DNA of 64,000 nucleotides from an uncultured Lachnospiraceae bacterium (GTDB lineage Bacteria; Bacillota; Clostridia; Lachnospirales; Lachnospiraceae). Positions within the stretch are counted from its first letter, which is position 1. Each line of letters opens with the position of its first letter. Positions 34,514 to 44,428 of the stretch are shown here, piece by piece. A program made the position numbers and the translations under genes. The stretch lies in contig CAJTQI010000004.1 in assembly GCA_910578645.1 (NCBI GenBank), positions 186,001-250,000 of the forward strand, written 5' to 3'. A model generated the notes under the pieces. It was given only the letters and a program-made list of their open reading frames with translations, ran no database searches and had not been told where the DNA came from.

Positions 34514-34540
34514 GTGCACAGCACACATCGTAGTATAACA
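34514..34540 (-). promoter_or_regulatory. Extended -10 promoter and small inverted repeat for the decarboxylase operon
   Basis: On the minus strand TG-T-TATACT at 34540-34532 fits an extended -10 promoter; no -35 is evident. GTGC-TGT-GCAC (34524-34514) follows just downstream and could be an operator. Confidence 0.4.
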
Positions 34541-34613
34541 CAAAACCATTCGTCCGCCTAGATAATTTTCCAAAAAAATTCATTTATCCTGCCAAAAAAA
34601 TGCTAAGAAAACA

Positions 34614-35888
34614 TTATGGCAGAAAATTTCTTAAAATATAGGCGAAAATCCACCCGTATGTACGCTCTTCTACCGCCCCTTGCGTGACCACCGGATACCG
34701 TTTAACCAGCGTACCGTTCAGGTAATAGCTGACATCGCCTACCTCCTCATGTTCGGACACCGGTGCTGTCAGCACATCCACCACTTTCGTTCTGACTTCC
34801 ACCTTATCCTTTTCACTGAGAAGATAAGGAATGCTCTTTTCTTCCCTGTCGTCTATTTTCACAGATACATAGGCATCTTCATAGGGCATACCCGAGCCGC
34901 TGTCGATTCCCTCCTCCACCTTGATATCCTGGAACTGCCTTTCCTCATAAATATCCCTGTACTGGTATCTTTCCATGCCATAGGCAGCCAACTGCTTCAT
35001 GTCACTCCATTTATAGTTTCTGTTGTTGGGCCAGCCGCAGGCAAGCAGCGCCACCGTAAAAATCCTCCCCTCGCTCTCCACCGCGCCTACATAGCAGTAT
35101 CCGGCATTGTTCGTAAACCCCGTCTTGCCGCTGAGCGCCTCCTCCATCATATTAAGAAAAGCATTATGGTTGTTGCAGTGGAAACTTCTTTTTCCATCCG
35201 CATCGGTAAAATCGTATCCGATGGTGCGCGTAATCTCAAGGAACTGCTCCCTGGCCGGAGAATCCGTCACACAATAGGCCATAATCTTCGCCAAATCGGC
35301 CGCCGTCGTGGAATGTACCCGTCCGCTGTCATTAACTACCGCATCCAATCCGTTCGGGGTGATAAAATAGGTGTCATAACACCCGATGTCCCGGGCTTTC
35401 TGGTTCATCATGGCCGCAAAACCTTCCACGCTTCCGCCCACCGCCTCCGCAATCACCACCGCCGAATCATTGTGGGACTCCAACATAAGAGAATAGAGTA
35501 AATCGCCCAGCCTGTAACGTTCCCCCTGTTTCATATACAGTTTCACCTTCGGCATACTGGCAGCATAGGCGGACGCCTCCACAATCTCGTCCACATTTCC
35601 ATATTCAAGCGCAAGAATACAAGTCATAATTTTTGTCGTGCTTGCCATAGGAAGGATATCTTTTTCATTCTTGCCATATAGAACACGCCCCGAATCCGCA
35701 TCCATTAATACCGCCGCCTGTGCATACAGTCTCAGTTCCTCTTCTTTCTCTGCACCGTCCTGTTCTGCATACGTCCGAAACGCCAGACAGCAAAACAAGG
35801 CGGCTGCCAATAAAATGGCGGCTGCCCTGTGGACATTCTTTCTTATACTTAACAAACGACAAGTTCTGAATCTACGCATACTACGCAT
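34614..35888 (-). CDS. D-alanyl-D-alanine carboxypeptidase (DacF-like)
   Basis: The 424-residue S11 penicillin-binding protein trims pentapeptides in peptidoglycan. It has a signal segment at about 20-41 and the three active-site motifs S83-T-T-K86 ('MASTTKIMT'), S-H-N ('LMLESHNDSAVV') and K-T-G ('LSGKTGFTNNAG'). The C-terminal PBP5-like beta domain (about 320-410) follows, then a short hydrophobic end that may anchor the protein. A second S11 enzyme lies at 38530. Location downstream of scpB resembles DacF arrangements in other clostridia. Confidence 0.92.
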   Translation of the reverse strand: MRSMRRFRTCRLLSIRKNVHRAAAILLAAALFCCLAFRTYAEQDGAEKEEELRLYAQAAVLMDADSGRVLYGKNEKDILPMASTTKIMTCILALEYGNVDEIVEASAYAASMPKVKLYMKQGERYRLGDLLYSLMLESHNDSAVVIAEAVGGSVEGFAAMMNQKARDIGCYDTYFITPNGLDAVVNDSGRVHSTTAADLAKIMAYCVTDSPAREQFLEITRTIGYDFTDADGKRSFHCNNHNAFLNMMEEALSGKTGFTNNAGYCYVGAVESEGRIFTVALLACGWPNNRNYKWSDMKQLAAYGMERYQYRDIYEERQFQDIKVEEGIDSGSGMPYEDAYVSVKIDDREEKSIPYLLSEKDKVEVRTKVVDVLTAPVSEHEEVGDVSYYLNGTLVKRYPVVTQGAVEERTYGWIFAYILRNFLP

Positions 35889-36004
35889 ATACCGGCCTTA
35901 CTGTTCCATCGTTAATATATATGCGTGCATGACCCGTATATGACATACTTTCTTCGCAGAATATTTTCTGAGAATGCTGCTTCACAAACGCAGGCGCAGT
36001 TATA

Positions 36005-36574
36005 CTAAATATCAAGCTGTAATTGCACTTCCGACTCCGCCTGTTGTTTAAACTCTTCAATCTGTACCGCATTTAACTCCGGTAAATCATCCAGTGATTT
36101 TACGCCAAAGCTGCGCAAAAACTGTTCCGTCGTGCCAAACAAAAGCGGGCGTCCCGGCGCATCCAGCCTGCCCACCTCCGTAATCAGGTCGTATTCAAGC
36201 AGCTTATTGACCGCATGGTCACAGCTTACACCCCTGACCTTCTCTATCTCAAGACGGGTAACCGGCTGTTTATATGCAATGATGGAGAGCGTCTCAAGAA
36301 GCGTGTCTGTCAGGACAAACTTCTTAGGCGCCTTGGCAATCTTAATCAGATATTCATACAGCTCCCCTTTGGTACACATCTGTACCGCGCCGTCAAGGGT
36401 TGCCAACCCGATACCTCTGTCCTGTGCGTTATAGTCTTGTGCAAGTTCATCCAATATTTCTTTTGTCGTCTTCTTGTCTTCTTCAATTACCATGGCAAGG
36501 CTGTCCACGCTGACCGACTCACCCATCGTAAAAAGAATTGCTTCTATAACCGCTTTTGCCTTCGTTCTCTCCAT
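36005..36574 (-). CDS. scpB: Segregation and condensation protein B
   Basis: ScpB dimers bind ScpA in the SMC condensin complex. The 189-residue protein shows two winged-helix domains and typical parts: 'AVIEAILFTMGESVS', 'LTDTLLETLSIIAYKQPVTRLEIEKVRGV' and 'LLFGTTEQFLRSFGVKSLDDLP'. It follows scpA by 27 nt. Confidence 0.96.
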   Translation of the reverse strand: MERTKAKAVIEAILFTMGESVSVDSLAMVIEEDKKTTKEILDELAQDYNAQDRGIGLATLDGAVQMCTKGELYEYLIKIAKAPKKFVLTDTLLETLSIIAYKQPVTRLEIEKVRGVSCDHAVNKLLEYDLITEVGRLDAPGRPLLFGTTEQFLRSFGVKSLDDLPELNAVQIEEFKQQAESEVQLQLDI

Positions 36575-36601
36575 ATCTTTCTATCTCTTCCCTCTTTTAT
36601 G

Positions 36602-37387
36602 CTACTCCGCCACCGACGTAAGCTGCATCGGCGTAGTATCCTGTACATTCTTCGTCGTGATGATAATATCAGCAAACGTATCTTCCTGCTCTATACCAAT
36701 TCTGCCTGTCTTAATCATCTCTAAAATCACTAAAAACGTAACAATGACTTCCATCTTGCTGCTCTGCTTCTCAAGCAGTTTACGAAAGCTGAATGTCCGA
36801 TGGCTTCTCACATAAGCTTCCACAAAAGTGGTCTTTAAATCCATGTCGATTTCGTCTTTTTCAATATTGCCGAAGGTACTTCTGACCGGGTCAATCTTGT
36901 CCTCCTGCCGTCTCATAATCTGTTTGAAAATCTCGTGCAGCTTATAGAGTGTCATGTCACCGATTAACTCTTCATAATCAATGGGCTGCCTGTAGTCTGC
37001 AACTTCTTTGGGAAGGGTTGGTTTCTTATAGAGATTCCTCTGTGCGTCCACCATACGGTCCCGCAGCTCATAAGACATATATTTGCACATCTTGTATTCC
37101 AACAATTTCTCCACCAGTTCGGCCCTGGGGTCTTCTTCCTCCCCCTCTTCATTGACCTCTTTTGGAAGAAGCATCTTGCATTTAATATCAATCAGCGTAG
37201 CCGCCATCACGAGAAATTCACTCATGACATTCATGTCCTGGGTTTCCATCTGCCTGATATAGTCAAGATACTGCTCCGTAATCTCCACGATAGGTATATC
37301 ATAAATATCGACTTTGTTTTTATCAATCAGATGCAGCAAGAGGTCCAACGGCCCCTCAAACACCTCTAATTTAACAGGAATCGCCAT
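36602..37387 (-). CDS. scpA: Segregation and condensation protein A
   Basis: ScpA is the kleisin of the SMC complex. The 261-residue protein begins 'AIPVKLEVFEGPLDLLLHLIDKNKVDIYDIPI', the diagnostic N-terminal helix, and ends in the winged-helix part 'FRKLLEKQSSKMEVIVTFLVILEMIKTG'. The ATG at 37387 follows AAAGGA; a GTG at 37423 would overlap the upstream phosphoesterase. Cotranscribed with scpB. Confidence 0.95.
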   Translation of the reverse strand: MAIPVKLEVFEGPLDLLLHLIDKNKVDIYDIPIVEITEQYLDYIRQMETQDMNVMSEFLVMAATLIDIKCKMLLPKEVNEEGEEEDPRAELVEKLLEYKMCKYMSYELRDRMVDAQRNLYKKPTLPKEVADYRQPIDYEELIGDMTLYKLHEIFKQIMRRQEDKIDPVRSTFGNIEKDEIDMDLKTTFVEAYVRSHRTFSFRKLLEKQSSKMEVIVTFLVILEMIKTGRIGIEQEDTFADIIITTKNVQDTTPMQLTSVAE

Positions 37388-37419
37388 TGTAAGCTTGTCC
37401 TTTCCATATAACCTGTCTG

Positions 37420-38304
37420 TCACCTAATTCTCGTTGTACCAGCGCCCACCCGTCCGGGTTTTAGAGTAATCACCACAAGTTCCCCAGGATTGAAAACCCG
37501 TATCGGTATGGTATGGGTTCCGAGTCCCCTGCTCAAAATCATCGTCGATGTACCCTGCCCAAACCTGCCACCGTCATATTTGGGGAAAAGCGTCATGTTC
37601 GGTGACAGTACGCCTCCAAGAACCGGCAGCCTCATAATTCCACCATGGACATGCCCGGATATCACCACATCCGCGCCCCAAGCAGCATATTCCTCAAAGT
37701 ACTGGGGATTGTGGGCAATCAAAAGCTGACATGCATCTTTGCGCGGCTTCCCTAAAAGTTTGGGAAGATACGCCGCGTCCATAGGGTATTTCCTGAATTT
37801 CTGGTAATAACACCAATCAATCTGTGCGCCGCAGACCGCCACATTGTATGCAGGCAGATAGACATTCTCATTAATTAACGGTTCAATCCCGCAGGCTTTT
37901 AGCCCCGCCGCATATGTTTCATAGACCTTCCCATAATGTTCCGGGCATTGTTGTAGGCGGCATTCATGATTTCCCATTCCATAATATATTTTATACCTGT
38001 CCGCAAGACGACGCATCAACGGCAGCGCCGCATCATAAGACTGTCCTCTCATGGCAGTCAGCATATCCCCTGCCACCAAAACCGCATCCGGGGATATGCT
38101 GTCAATCTTCTCTATTAATTTTCCGTTATCTTTGCCGTATGACTTATTGTGCAGGTCGGACAACAGCACAAACTTACATGGAGCCGTGACTTGCTCTGCA
38201 CAGATTTCATATTCCACCGTAACAAATTTGCCATACTCCCATGCCGATTCAAGCAGGCATCCTGCCGCCGCCGTCCCCACGCATGCCATAATTACTCCAA
38301 CCAT
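37420..38304 (-). CDS. Membrane-anchored metallophosphoesterase
   Basis: A calcineurin-like phosphoesterase of about 294 residues. Metal motifs are 'VLLSDLHNKSYG' (D-x-H), 'VLVAGDML' (GD), 'GMGNHECR' (GNHE) and 'VVISGHVHGG' (GHxH). Its N-terminus is hydrophobic (MVGVIMACVGTAAAGCLL), a signal anchor of the YkuE-like group. The start at 38304 follows GAGGTAGAG; the frame is open to 38412 with several other ATGs, so the start is uncertain. The substrate is unknown. It lies 32 nt before scpA. Confidence 0.85.
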   Translation of the reverse strand: MVGVIMACVGTAAAGCLLESAWEYGKFVTVEYEICAEQVTAPCKFVLLSDLHNKSYGKDNGKLIEKIDSISPDAVLVAGDMLTAMRGQSYDAALPLMRRLADRYKIYYGMGNHECRLQQCPEHYGKVYETYAAGLKACGIEPLINENVYLPAYNVAVCGAQIDWCYYQKFRKYPMDAAYLPKLLGKPRKDACQLLIAHNPQYFEEYAAWGADVVISGHVHGGIMRLPVLGGVLSPNMTLFPKYDGGRFGQGTSTMILSRGLGTHTIPIRVFNPGELVVITLKPGRVGAGTTRIR

Positions 38305-38529
38305 CTCTACCTCTGCCTCAGTGCATCCTACGCTGCGTCCCTTCGTTTCTGACTCTACTTCCCGCCGTAACATATCCACATATCCATGGCACCGACATGC
38401 CGCTTTATGCAAATCTTACGGGAAAACGTATCCAAACTCATAAAGTATATCACACAACGCGCAAATGCCGCAATCTATGAACATCTGTTCTTATGTGTGC
38501 TGCCTGTGTCCGCTATGCTTTTCAAATCT

Positions 38530-39723
38530 TTATCTTTTCATCAGATACATCACCCAAACCTTTTTCCAGTAATCTTTATACCCTGCCTTCTCCACGCCTT
38601 TCGCAGCCAGAATAGATACGCTTCCAATCCGTGTCCCGTCAAGCTTATAGACCGCTTCTCCGATTGCATCTCCCTCCGCAATGGGCGCCTTAACTACATC
38701 CGGCAGACTGATTTCTTTCTGGATTTCGCTTAAGTTACTCCCTTTCGTATCCAGATATTCAAATGGCCCTTCATAGGTCAGATAGAGAATATCTTCGATA
38801 CCGCCTTCCACCTTCTGTTCAGGAAGGGCATCCTTATTCTCATCCCTGTACATCTGGCTTACGCTGTAGCCGTAATTCAAGAGCGCGATGGCATCCTGGA
38901 AACGCGTCTTATTGCTGGGCGCCGCCATCACCACGGCAATCAGCTCCATATCATCCCTGTCCGCAGTTGCCGACAGACAGTAAAGCGCCTTAGATGTGGA
39001 ACCTGTTTTTAACCCTGTCGCCCACTCATACTGTTTGAGCAGTTTGTTCGTACTGGAAAGGGTAAATGTGGTCGTACTCATGGGCGTCTTGTGCTCAATG
39101 TCTTCCATCCAGATTTTCGTGTAATCGAAAACTTCTGGATACTTGGTAATCAACTCTCTGGACATAATCGCCACATCTTTCGCCGAGGAATAATGATTGT
39201 CGGAATCCGTCAGCCCACAGCAGTCCTCGAAATGCGTATTCTGCATACCAAGCGCCTCCGCCTTCTCATTCATCAGCTTCACAAATTCCCCTTCACTTCC
39301 TGCTATGTACTCTGCCACCGCCACACTGGCATCATTCCCGGACGCGACTGCAATACACTTAATCATCGTATCAAGGGTCTGAGTCTCCCCCTCTTCCAAA
39401 AATACCTGTGAACCGCCCATTGATTTCGCATAGGCGCTGGTGGTAACCTTGTCATCCAGATGGATTCTTCCGCTCTTTATGTGTTCAAACACAATCAACA
39501 AGGTCATAATTTTTGTGATACTTGCCGGACTTTTTCTTGAATCCGCATCCTGTTCGCAAATCACCTGTCCGGTAGATGCCTCCATCACAATATAAGACGG
39601 CGCAGAAACTTCCGGCGCTGCCCATACATCCATGGCGCCATGCAAGAATCCTGCGTTCAATATGAGACATCCCAATATCAGCCAAGCCACAATACGTTTT
39701 CTTATTCTCCGCAACACTGTCAC
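38530..39723 (-). CDS. D-alanyl-D-alanine carboxypeptidase (PBP5-type)
   Basis: The 397-residue S11 family enzyme has a signal peptide (about 8-36, cleavage near 'VWAA') and the motifs S68-I-T-K71 ('SPASITKIMT'), S-G-N ('AVASGNDASVA') and K-T-G ('GLKTGSTSKA'). The C-terminal PBP5 beta domain and a final basic hydrophobic segment, 'DYWKKVWVMYLMKR', that probably attaches to the membrane are present. A different paralogue lies at 34614. It is a single gene downstream of rpsU and behind its terminator. Confidence 0.92.
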   Translation of the reverse strand: MTVLRRIRKRIVAWLILGCLILNAGFLHGAMDVWAAPEVSAPSYIVMEASTGQVICEQDADSRKSPASITKIMTLLIVFEHIKSGRIHLDDKVTTSAYAKSMGGSQVFLEEGETQTLDTMIKCIAVASGNDASVAVAEYIAGSEGEFVKLMNEKAEALGMQNTHFEDCCGLTDSDNHYSSAKDVAIMSRELITKYPEVFDYTKIWMEDIEHKTPMSTTTFTLSSTNKLLKQYEWATGLKTGSTSKALYCLSATADRDDMELIAVVMAAPSNKTRFQDAIALLNYGYSVSQMYRDENKDALPEQKVEGGIEDILYLTYEGPFEYLDTKGSNLSEIQKEISLPDVVKAPIAEGDAIGEAVYKLDGTRIGSVSILAAKGVEKAGYKDYWKKVWVMYLMKR

Positions 39724-39854
39724 CCCTACATATCCTGTTATGTACTATACATATTGTAGTGGGACAACGGATATTCGCCACAATCCACGCCAATTTCAGT
39801 TTTTTGGAGAATAGCACAGTATTTTTATAAACGACAGCGCTTTCCACACACAGA

Positions 39855-39888
39855 AAAACAGACCAGAAACATCTTCCTGGCCTGTTTT
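39855..39888 (-). terminator. Rho-independent terminator of rpsU
   Basis: On the minus strand AAAACAGGCCAGG... and ...CTGGTCTGTTTTT form a stem of about 13 bp with a T-run, 10 nt after the rpsU stop. Confidence 0.75.
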
Positions 39889-39897
39889 ACGCTTGAC

Positions 39898-40074
39898 TTA
39901 ATTGTATTTACGTTTTCTGGCTGCTTCGGACTTCTTCTTACGCCTTACGCTAGGTTTCTCGTAATGCTCTCTCTTACGAATCTCCTGCTGAATACCGGCT
40001 TTCGCACAGCTTCTTTTGAAACGGCGCAATGCGCTGTCCAAAGTTTCGTTCTCTTTTACGATTACGTTTGACAT
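39898..40074 (-). CDS. rpsU: 30S ribosomal protein S21
   Basis: The 58-residue protein is S21: 'NVIVKENETLDSALRRFKR', 'CAKAGIQQEIRKREHYEKPS', then the basic tail 'RRKKKSEAARKRK'. The ATG at 40074 gives the family's normal N-terminus; a longer frame to 40107 is not used. It has its own strong promoter and terminator, so it is a single-gene unit downstream of alaS. Confidence 0.96.
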   Translation of the reverse strand: MSNVIVKENETLDSALRRFKRSCAKAGIQQEIRKREHYEKPSVRRKKKSEAARKRKYN

Positions 40075-40167
40075 TCCCGCACCTGACCTCCCTTCAGTCC
40101 CGAACAAGCATTTCGACTGATTGGGTTATTTACGCGTTTACACTATCTGTGTCCACACACAATGTAA

Positions 40168-40195
40168 ATTATACCACATTTTGGTTACGAGTCAA
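40168..40195 (-). promoter_or_regulatory. Sigma-A promoter of rpsU
   Basis: On the minus strand TTGACT (40195-40190), a 16-nt spacer and a perfect TATAAT (40173-40168), about 90 nt before the rpsU start. Confidence 0.8.
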
Positions 40196-40326
40196 CTACT
40201 TTTTGTGATATAAGATGCATAAATTGCCTAAAATCATAAAAAATAAGTTTGTCTCACAAACCAACTTTACAATTTTCGCTTCGCGAACCCGGATAAGCGG
40301 AAAATTCCCTGACAAAATACAAAATA

Positions 40327-42966
40327 TTACTTTGCCTGTCCTTCTAAAACTTTCACACACTCTGCGATGGCGCTCTCGATTCCCGCAGGGTTCTTACCGC
40401 CCGCCTGCGCCATATTAGGACGCCCGCCACCGCCGCCGCCCACGAGTGAGGCGATTCCTTTAATCAGATTGCCGGCATGAGCGCCCTGCTTCATCGCTCC
40501 GTCTGTGGCCATAGCCACCATGTTAACCTTCCCATCTATATCAGAAATCAGGACGACTACACCCTCCCCCAACTTCTCTTTCAACTGGTCGCCAAGTTCA
40601 CGCAGGCCGTTCATGTCCACGCCCGCAACCTTAGACGCAAGCAGCTTAATCCCTTTGACTTCCTGTACTTGGTCCATGACATCGCCTAGAGCATCCTTGG
40701 CCGCTTTACTTTTAAGAGATTCGTTCTCACTCTGCAAAGCTTTCATCTCTGCCATCAGATGTTCACATCTCTCCAACAGGCTGGCCGGGGAAGTCTTGAG
40801 TATTCTCGCTGCCCCATAGAGCTGTTCTTCCATCTTCTGGTAGTAGGCCGTCACATTACTGCCCGTCACCGCCTCAATTCTGCGCACGCCTGCCGCCACG
40901 CCGGACTCGGACAATATCTTAAAAGAGCCAATGGCAGAAGTAGATTTCACATGAGTTCCACCGCACAATTCTTTGGAGAAATCACCCATCTGCACGACTC
41001 TGACAGTGTCTCCGTACTTCTCGCCAAAAAGCGCCATAGCGCCTGATTTCTTGGCCTCCTCTATGGTCATAACTTTTGTCTCTACCTCGAGATTGTGTGC
41101 AATCTGCTCATTCACAATCTGTTCCACCCTGCGTATCTCCTCAGACGTCATCGCCGCAGAGTGGGAGAAATCAAAACGGGTCCTCTCGCCGTCCTGATAG
41201 GAGCCTGACTGCTCCACATGGTTACCGAGCACTTCCCTGAGCGCTTTCTGCAGAAGATGAGTTGCGCTGTGGTTCTTACATGTATTGCCTCTCCTGACAG
41301 CATCTACTGACAACGTCACGGTATCGCCTACCCTGAGCATTCCTTTCGCCACCTTGCCTACATGACCCACTTTACCTCCTAAAAGCTTAATGGTATTCTC
41401 TACCTTAAACATACCCTCTGGCGTGGTAATAAGCCCGGTGTCTCCTACCTGTCCGCCCATAGTCGCATAGAAAGGCGTCTGCTCCACAATCACGGTGCCG
41501 ACTTCACCATCCGTCAGCGCCTCTGTCAATTCACTCTCCGTGGTAAGCACTGTCACTTTGGAATCATAAACAAGATTATCATACCCGACAAACTGGGTTG
41601 TGATGGCAGGGTCAATGGACTCGTACACCGTCACGTCAGCGCCCATATAATTAGTCGTCTTACGTGCCTTGCGGGCTTTCTCTTTCTGTTCCTGCATACA
41701 CGCCTTGAAGCCCTCTTCATCCACCGTGAAGCCCTTTTCTTCCAAGATTTCTTTCGTCAAGTCAAGAGGGAACCCGTAGGTGTCGTAGAGCTTGAATGCG
41801 TCTTCCCCGCCAAGCTCGCTGCCGCCTTCCTTTGTCACCGCCTCAGTCATCTCATTCAGGATATTTAATCCCTGGTCGATGGTCTTGTTAAATTTATTCT
41901 CTTCCTGCGTCAATACATTAAAGATAAATTCCTTCTTCTCCTCCAGTTCCGGATAACCGTCCTTGGAGCCATCAATAACCGTACCTGCCAAATCTGACAG
42001 GAAAACACCCTGAATGCCTAACTTCCTGCCCTGTCTTGCCGCGCGGCGGATAATACGCCTTAATACATATCCCCTGCCCTCATTAGACGGCATAATGCCG
42101 TCGGAAATCATGAACGTAGCCGAACGGATATGGTCTGTGATAATACGGATAGATACATCCGTCTCATATTCCTTCTTATACGCTACACCGGCAATCTCAC
42201 ATACTCTTGTGCGCAGCGCAAGCACCGTATCCACATCGAATATTGAATCCACGTCCTGTACCGCACTTGCAAGCCTCTCTAAGCCCATCCCTGTATCGAT
42301 ATTTTTCTGTACAAGCTCCGTATAGTTGCCCTTGCCGTCATTGTCGAACTGGGTAAACACATTGTTCCAGATTTCCATATAGCGGTCACAGTCACAGCCT
42401 ACGGTACAGCCAGGCTTACCACAGCCATATCCCTCCCCGCGGTCATAATAAATCTCCGAACAAGGTCCACAAGGACCGGAACCATGCTCCCAGAAATTAT
42501 CCTCCTTGCCAAACCGGAAAATCCGCTCTGCCGGGATTCCCATTTCTTTATTCCAAATCTCAAATGCTTCTTCGTCATTTTCATAGATAGAAGGATAAAG
42601 CCTGTCCGCACTAAGCCCTACAACCTCAGTCAGAAATTCCCAGCTCCACGCAATCGCCTCGCGCTTGAAGTAATCACCGAAGGAAAAATTACCAAGCATC
42701 TCAAAAAAAGTGCCATGTCTCGCCGTCTTTCCCACATTCTCCAAATCTCCCGTACGGATACACTTCTGGCATGTGGTGACACGTTTCCTGGGCGGAATCT
42801 CCTGCCCCGTAAAATAAGGTTTGAGCGGCGCCATACCTGAATTGATAAGCAACAGGCTATTGTCATTGTGGGGAACTAAAGAAAAACTTTTCATCTTAAG
42901 GTGTTCCTTGCTCTCAAAAAACTCCAGGAACATCCTACGCAATTCATTTACACCATAGGGTTTCAT
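40327..42966 (-). CDS. alaS: Alanyl-tRNA synthetase
   Basis: The 879-residue class II synthetase charges tRNA-Ala. Motifs: N-terminal 'FESKEHLKMKSFSLVP', 'ATFMISDGIMPSNEGRGYVLRRIIRRAARQGR', the editing-domain zinc residues in 'CKNHSATHLLQKAL' and 'LCGGTHVKST', and the C-terminal DHHA1 part with a glycine run ('VGGGGGGRPNMAQAGG'). Full length for the family. It starts 21 nt after glyS and is cotranscribed with it. No T-box leader is present. Confidence 0.97.
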   Translation of the reverse strand: MKPYGVNELRRMFLEFFESKEHLKMKSFSLVPHNDNSLLLINSGMAPLKPYFTGQEIPPRKRVTTCQKCIRTGDLENVGKTARHGTFFEMLGNFSFGDYFKREAIAWSWEFLTEVVGLSADRLYPSIYENDEEAFEIWNKEMGIPAERIFRFGKEDNFWEHGSGPCGPCSEIYYDRGEGYGCGKPGCTVGCDCDRYMEIWNNVFTQFDNDGKGNYTELVQKNIDTGMGLERLASAVQDVDSIFDVDTVLALRTRVCEIAGVAYKKEYETDVSIRIITDHIRSATFMISDGIMPSNEGRGYVLRRIIRRAARQGRKLGIQGVFLSDLAGTVIDGSKDGYPELEEKKEFIFNVLTQEENKFNKTIDQGLNILNEMTEAVTKEGGSELGGEDAFKLYDTYGFPLDLTKEILEEKGFTVDEEGFKACMQEQKEKARKARKTTNYMGADVTVYESIDPAITTQFVGYDNLVYDSKVTVLTTESELTEALTDGEVGTVIVEQTPFYATMGGQVGDTGLITTPEGMFKVENTIKLLGGKVGHVGKVAKGMLRVGDTVTLSVDAVRRGNTCKNHSATHLLQKALREVLGNHVEQSGSYQDGERTRFDFSHSAAMTSEEIRRVEQIVNEQIAHNLEVETKVMTIEEAKKSGAMALFGEKYGDTVRVVQMGDFSKELCGGTHVKSTSAIGSFKILSESGVAAGVRRIEAVTGSNVTAYYQKMEEQLYGAARILKTSPASLLERCEHLMAEMKALQSENESLKSKAAKDALGDVMDQVQEVKGIKLLASKVAGVDMNGLRELGDQLKEKLGEGVVVLISDIDGKVNMVAMATDGAMKQGAHAGNLIKGIASLVGGGGGGRPNMAQAGGKNPAGIESAIAECVKVLEGQAK

Positions 42967-42987
42967 CGCAGTTCTCTATCCTTTCTT

Positions 42988-44376
42988 TTAGAAGTCAAAT
43001 TTATCTGCAAAGTACGCATCCAACTCTGTAATCGCAATCCGCTCCTGCTCCATGGAGTCACGGAACCTAACGGTCACGCATCCGTCCGTCTCGGAATCGA
43101 AATCGTATGTAACGCAGAAAGGTGTACCGATTTCATCCTGGCGGCGGTATCTCTTGCCGATATTCCCTCTGTCGTCGAACTCACAGTTATACTTCCTGGA
43201 AAGCTGTGCAAGAATCTTCTCCGCACCCTCGTTCAGTTTCTTAGATAAGGGAAGAATCCCTATCTTCACCGGAGCAAGCGCAGGATGGAAATGCAGCACG
43301 GTACGTACATCCCCTTCCCCAATCTCCTCTTCGTCATATGCGGCGCACAGAAAAGCCAACACCACGCGGTCCGCACCCAAAGAAGGTTCAATGACATAGG
43401 GCACATACTTCTCATTCTTTGTGTCATCGAAATAAGACATATCCTCGCCGGACGTGTTCTGGTGCTGCGTCAAGTCATAATCTGTCCTGTCCGCGATGCC
43501 CCACAGTTCACCCCAGCCGAAGGGGAATAAAAATTCGATATCCGTCGTTCCCTTGGAATAGAATGCCAGTTCCGCCGGGTCATGGTCGCGAAGCCGCATC
43601 TCTTCTTCCTTGATGCCAAGAGAAATCAGCCAGTCACGGCAGAATCCTCTCCAGTACCGGAACCACTCCAAATCCGTACCTGGCTCACAGAAAAACTCTA
43701 ACTCCATCTGCTCGAACTCTCTTGTGCGGAATGTAAAATTCCCCGGCGTAATCTCATTCCGGAAAGATTTGCCAATCTGGCCGATTCCGAAGGGAATCTT
43801 CTTACGGGAAGTTCTCTGCACGTTCTTGAAATTTACAAAAATGCCCTGGGCCGTCTCGGGTCTTAAGTATACCGTATTCTTAGCGTCCTCGGTGACGCCC
43901 TGGAAAGTCTTGAACATCAGGTTAAACTGTCTGATATCCGTAAAATTATGTTTGCCACAAGTTGGGCAGAGTATATTCTTCTCCTCGATAAAATCTTTCA
44001 TCTGCTGCTGGCTCCAGGCATCCACAGACTCCTCAAAAGTGATGCCGTTGTCCGCCGCATAGTCTTCTATCAGTTTATCGGCGCGAAATCTCTCATGACA
44101 CTCCTTACAGTCCATTAACGGGTCGGAGAATCCTCCCAAATGCCCGGAGGCCACCCATGTCTGCGGATTCATCAGAATCGCACAGTCTACCCCCACATTG
44201 TAAGGGTTTTCCATCACAAATTTCTGCCACCATGCCTTCTTTACATTATTCTTCAGCTCCACGCCCAGATTGCCGTAATCCCATGTATTCGCTAACCCTC
44301 CATAAATCTCGGAGCCAGGATATACAAACCCTCTCGCCTTCGCCAGTGCCACAATTTTTTCCATTGTTTTTTCCAT
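42988..44376 (-). CDS. glyS: Glycyl-tRNA synthetase, single-chain type
   Basis: The 462-residue enzyme is the homodimeric GlyRS type (often named glyQS), unlike the two-subunit GlyQ/GlyS enzyme of most bacteria. Motifs include 'KARGFVYPGSEIYGGLANTWDYGNLG', 'YLRPETAQGIFVNFKNV', 'GIGQIGKSFRNEITPGNFTFRTREFEQMELEFF' and 'VIEPSLGADRVVLAFL'. The ATG at 44376 follows GGAGGAAATT. It lies between a lipoprotein gene and alaS. Confidence 0.96.
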   Translation of the reverse strand: MEKTMEKIVALAKARGFVYPGSEIYGGLANTWDYGNLGVELKNNVKKAWWQKFVMENPYNVGVDCAILMNPQTWVASGHLGGFSDPLMDCKECHERFRADKLIEDYAADNGITFEESVDAWSQQQMKDFIEEKNILCPTCGKHNFTDIRQFNLMFKTFQGVTEDAKNTVYLRPETAQGIFVNFKNVQRTSRKKIPFGIGQIGKSFRNEITPGNFTFRTREFEQMELEFFCEPGTDLEWFRYWRGFCRDWLISLGIKEEEMRLRDHDPAELAFYSKGTTDIEFLFPFGWGELWGIADRTDYDLTQHQNTSGEDMSYFDDTKNEKYVPYVIEPSLGADRVVLAFLCAAYDEEEIGEGDVRTVLHFHPALAPVKIGILPLSKKLNEGAEKILAQLSRKYNCEFDDRGNIGKRYRRQDEIGTPFCVTYDFDSETDGCVTVRFRDSMEQERIAITELDAYFADKFDF

Positions 44377-44428
44377 AATTTCCTCCATTCTAATAAATGA
44401 TGTATCCTATGATACCTCACAAGCCGCT

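Noticed and set aside
44377..44428. T-box riboswitch before glyS/alaS
   Set aside because: The space upstream of glyS is about 50 nt and has no T-box sequence or stem; alaS follows glyS directly.
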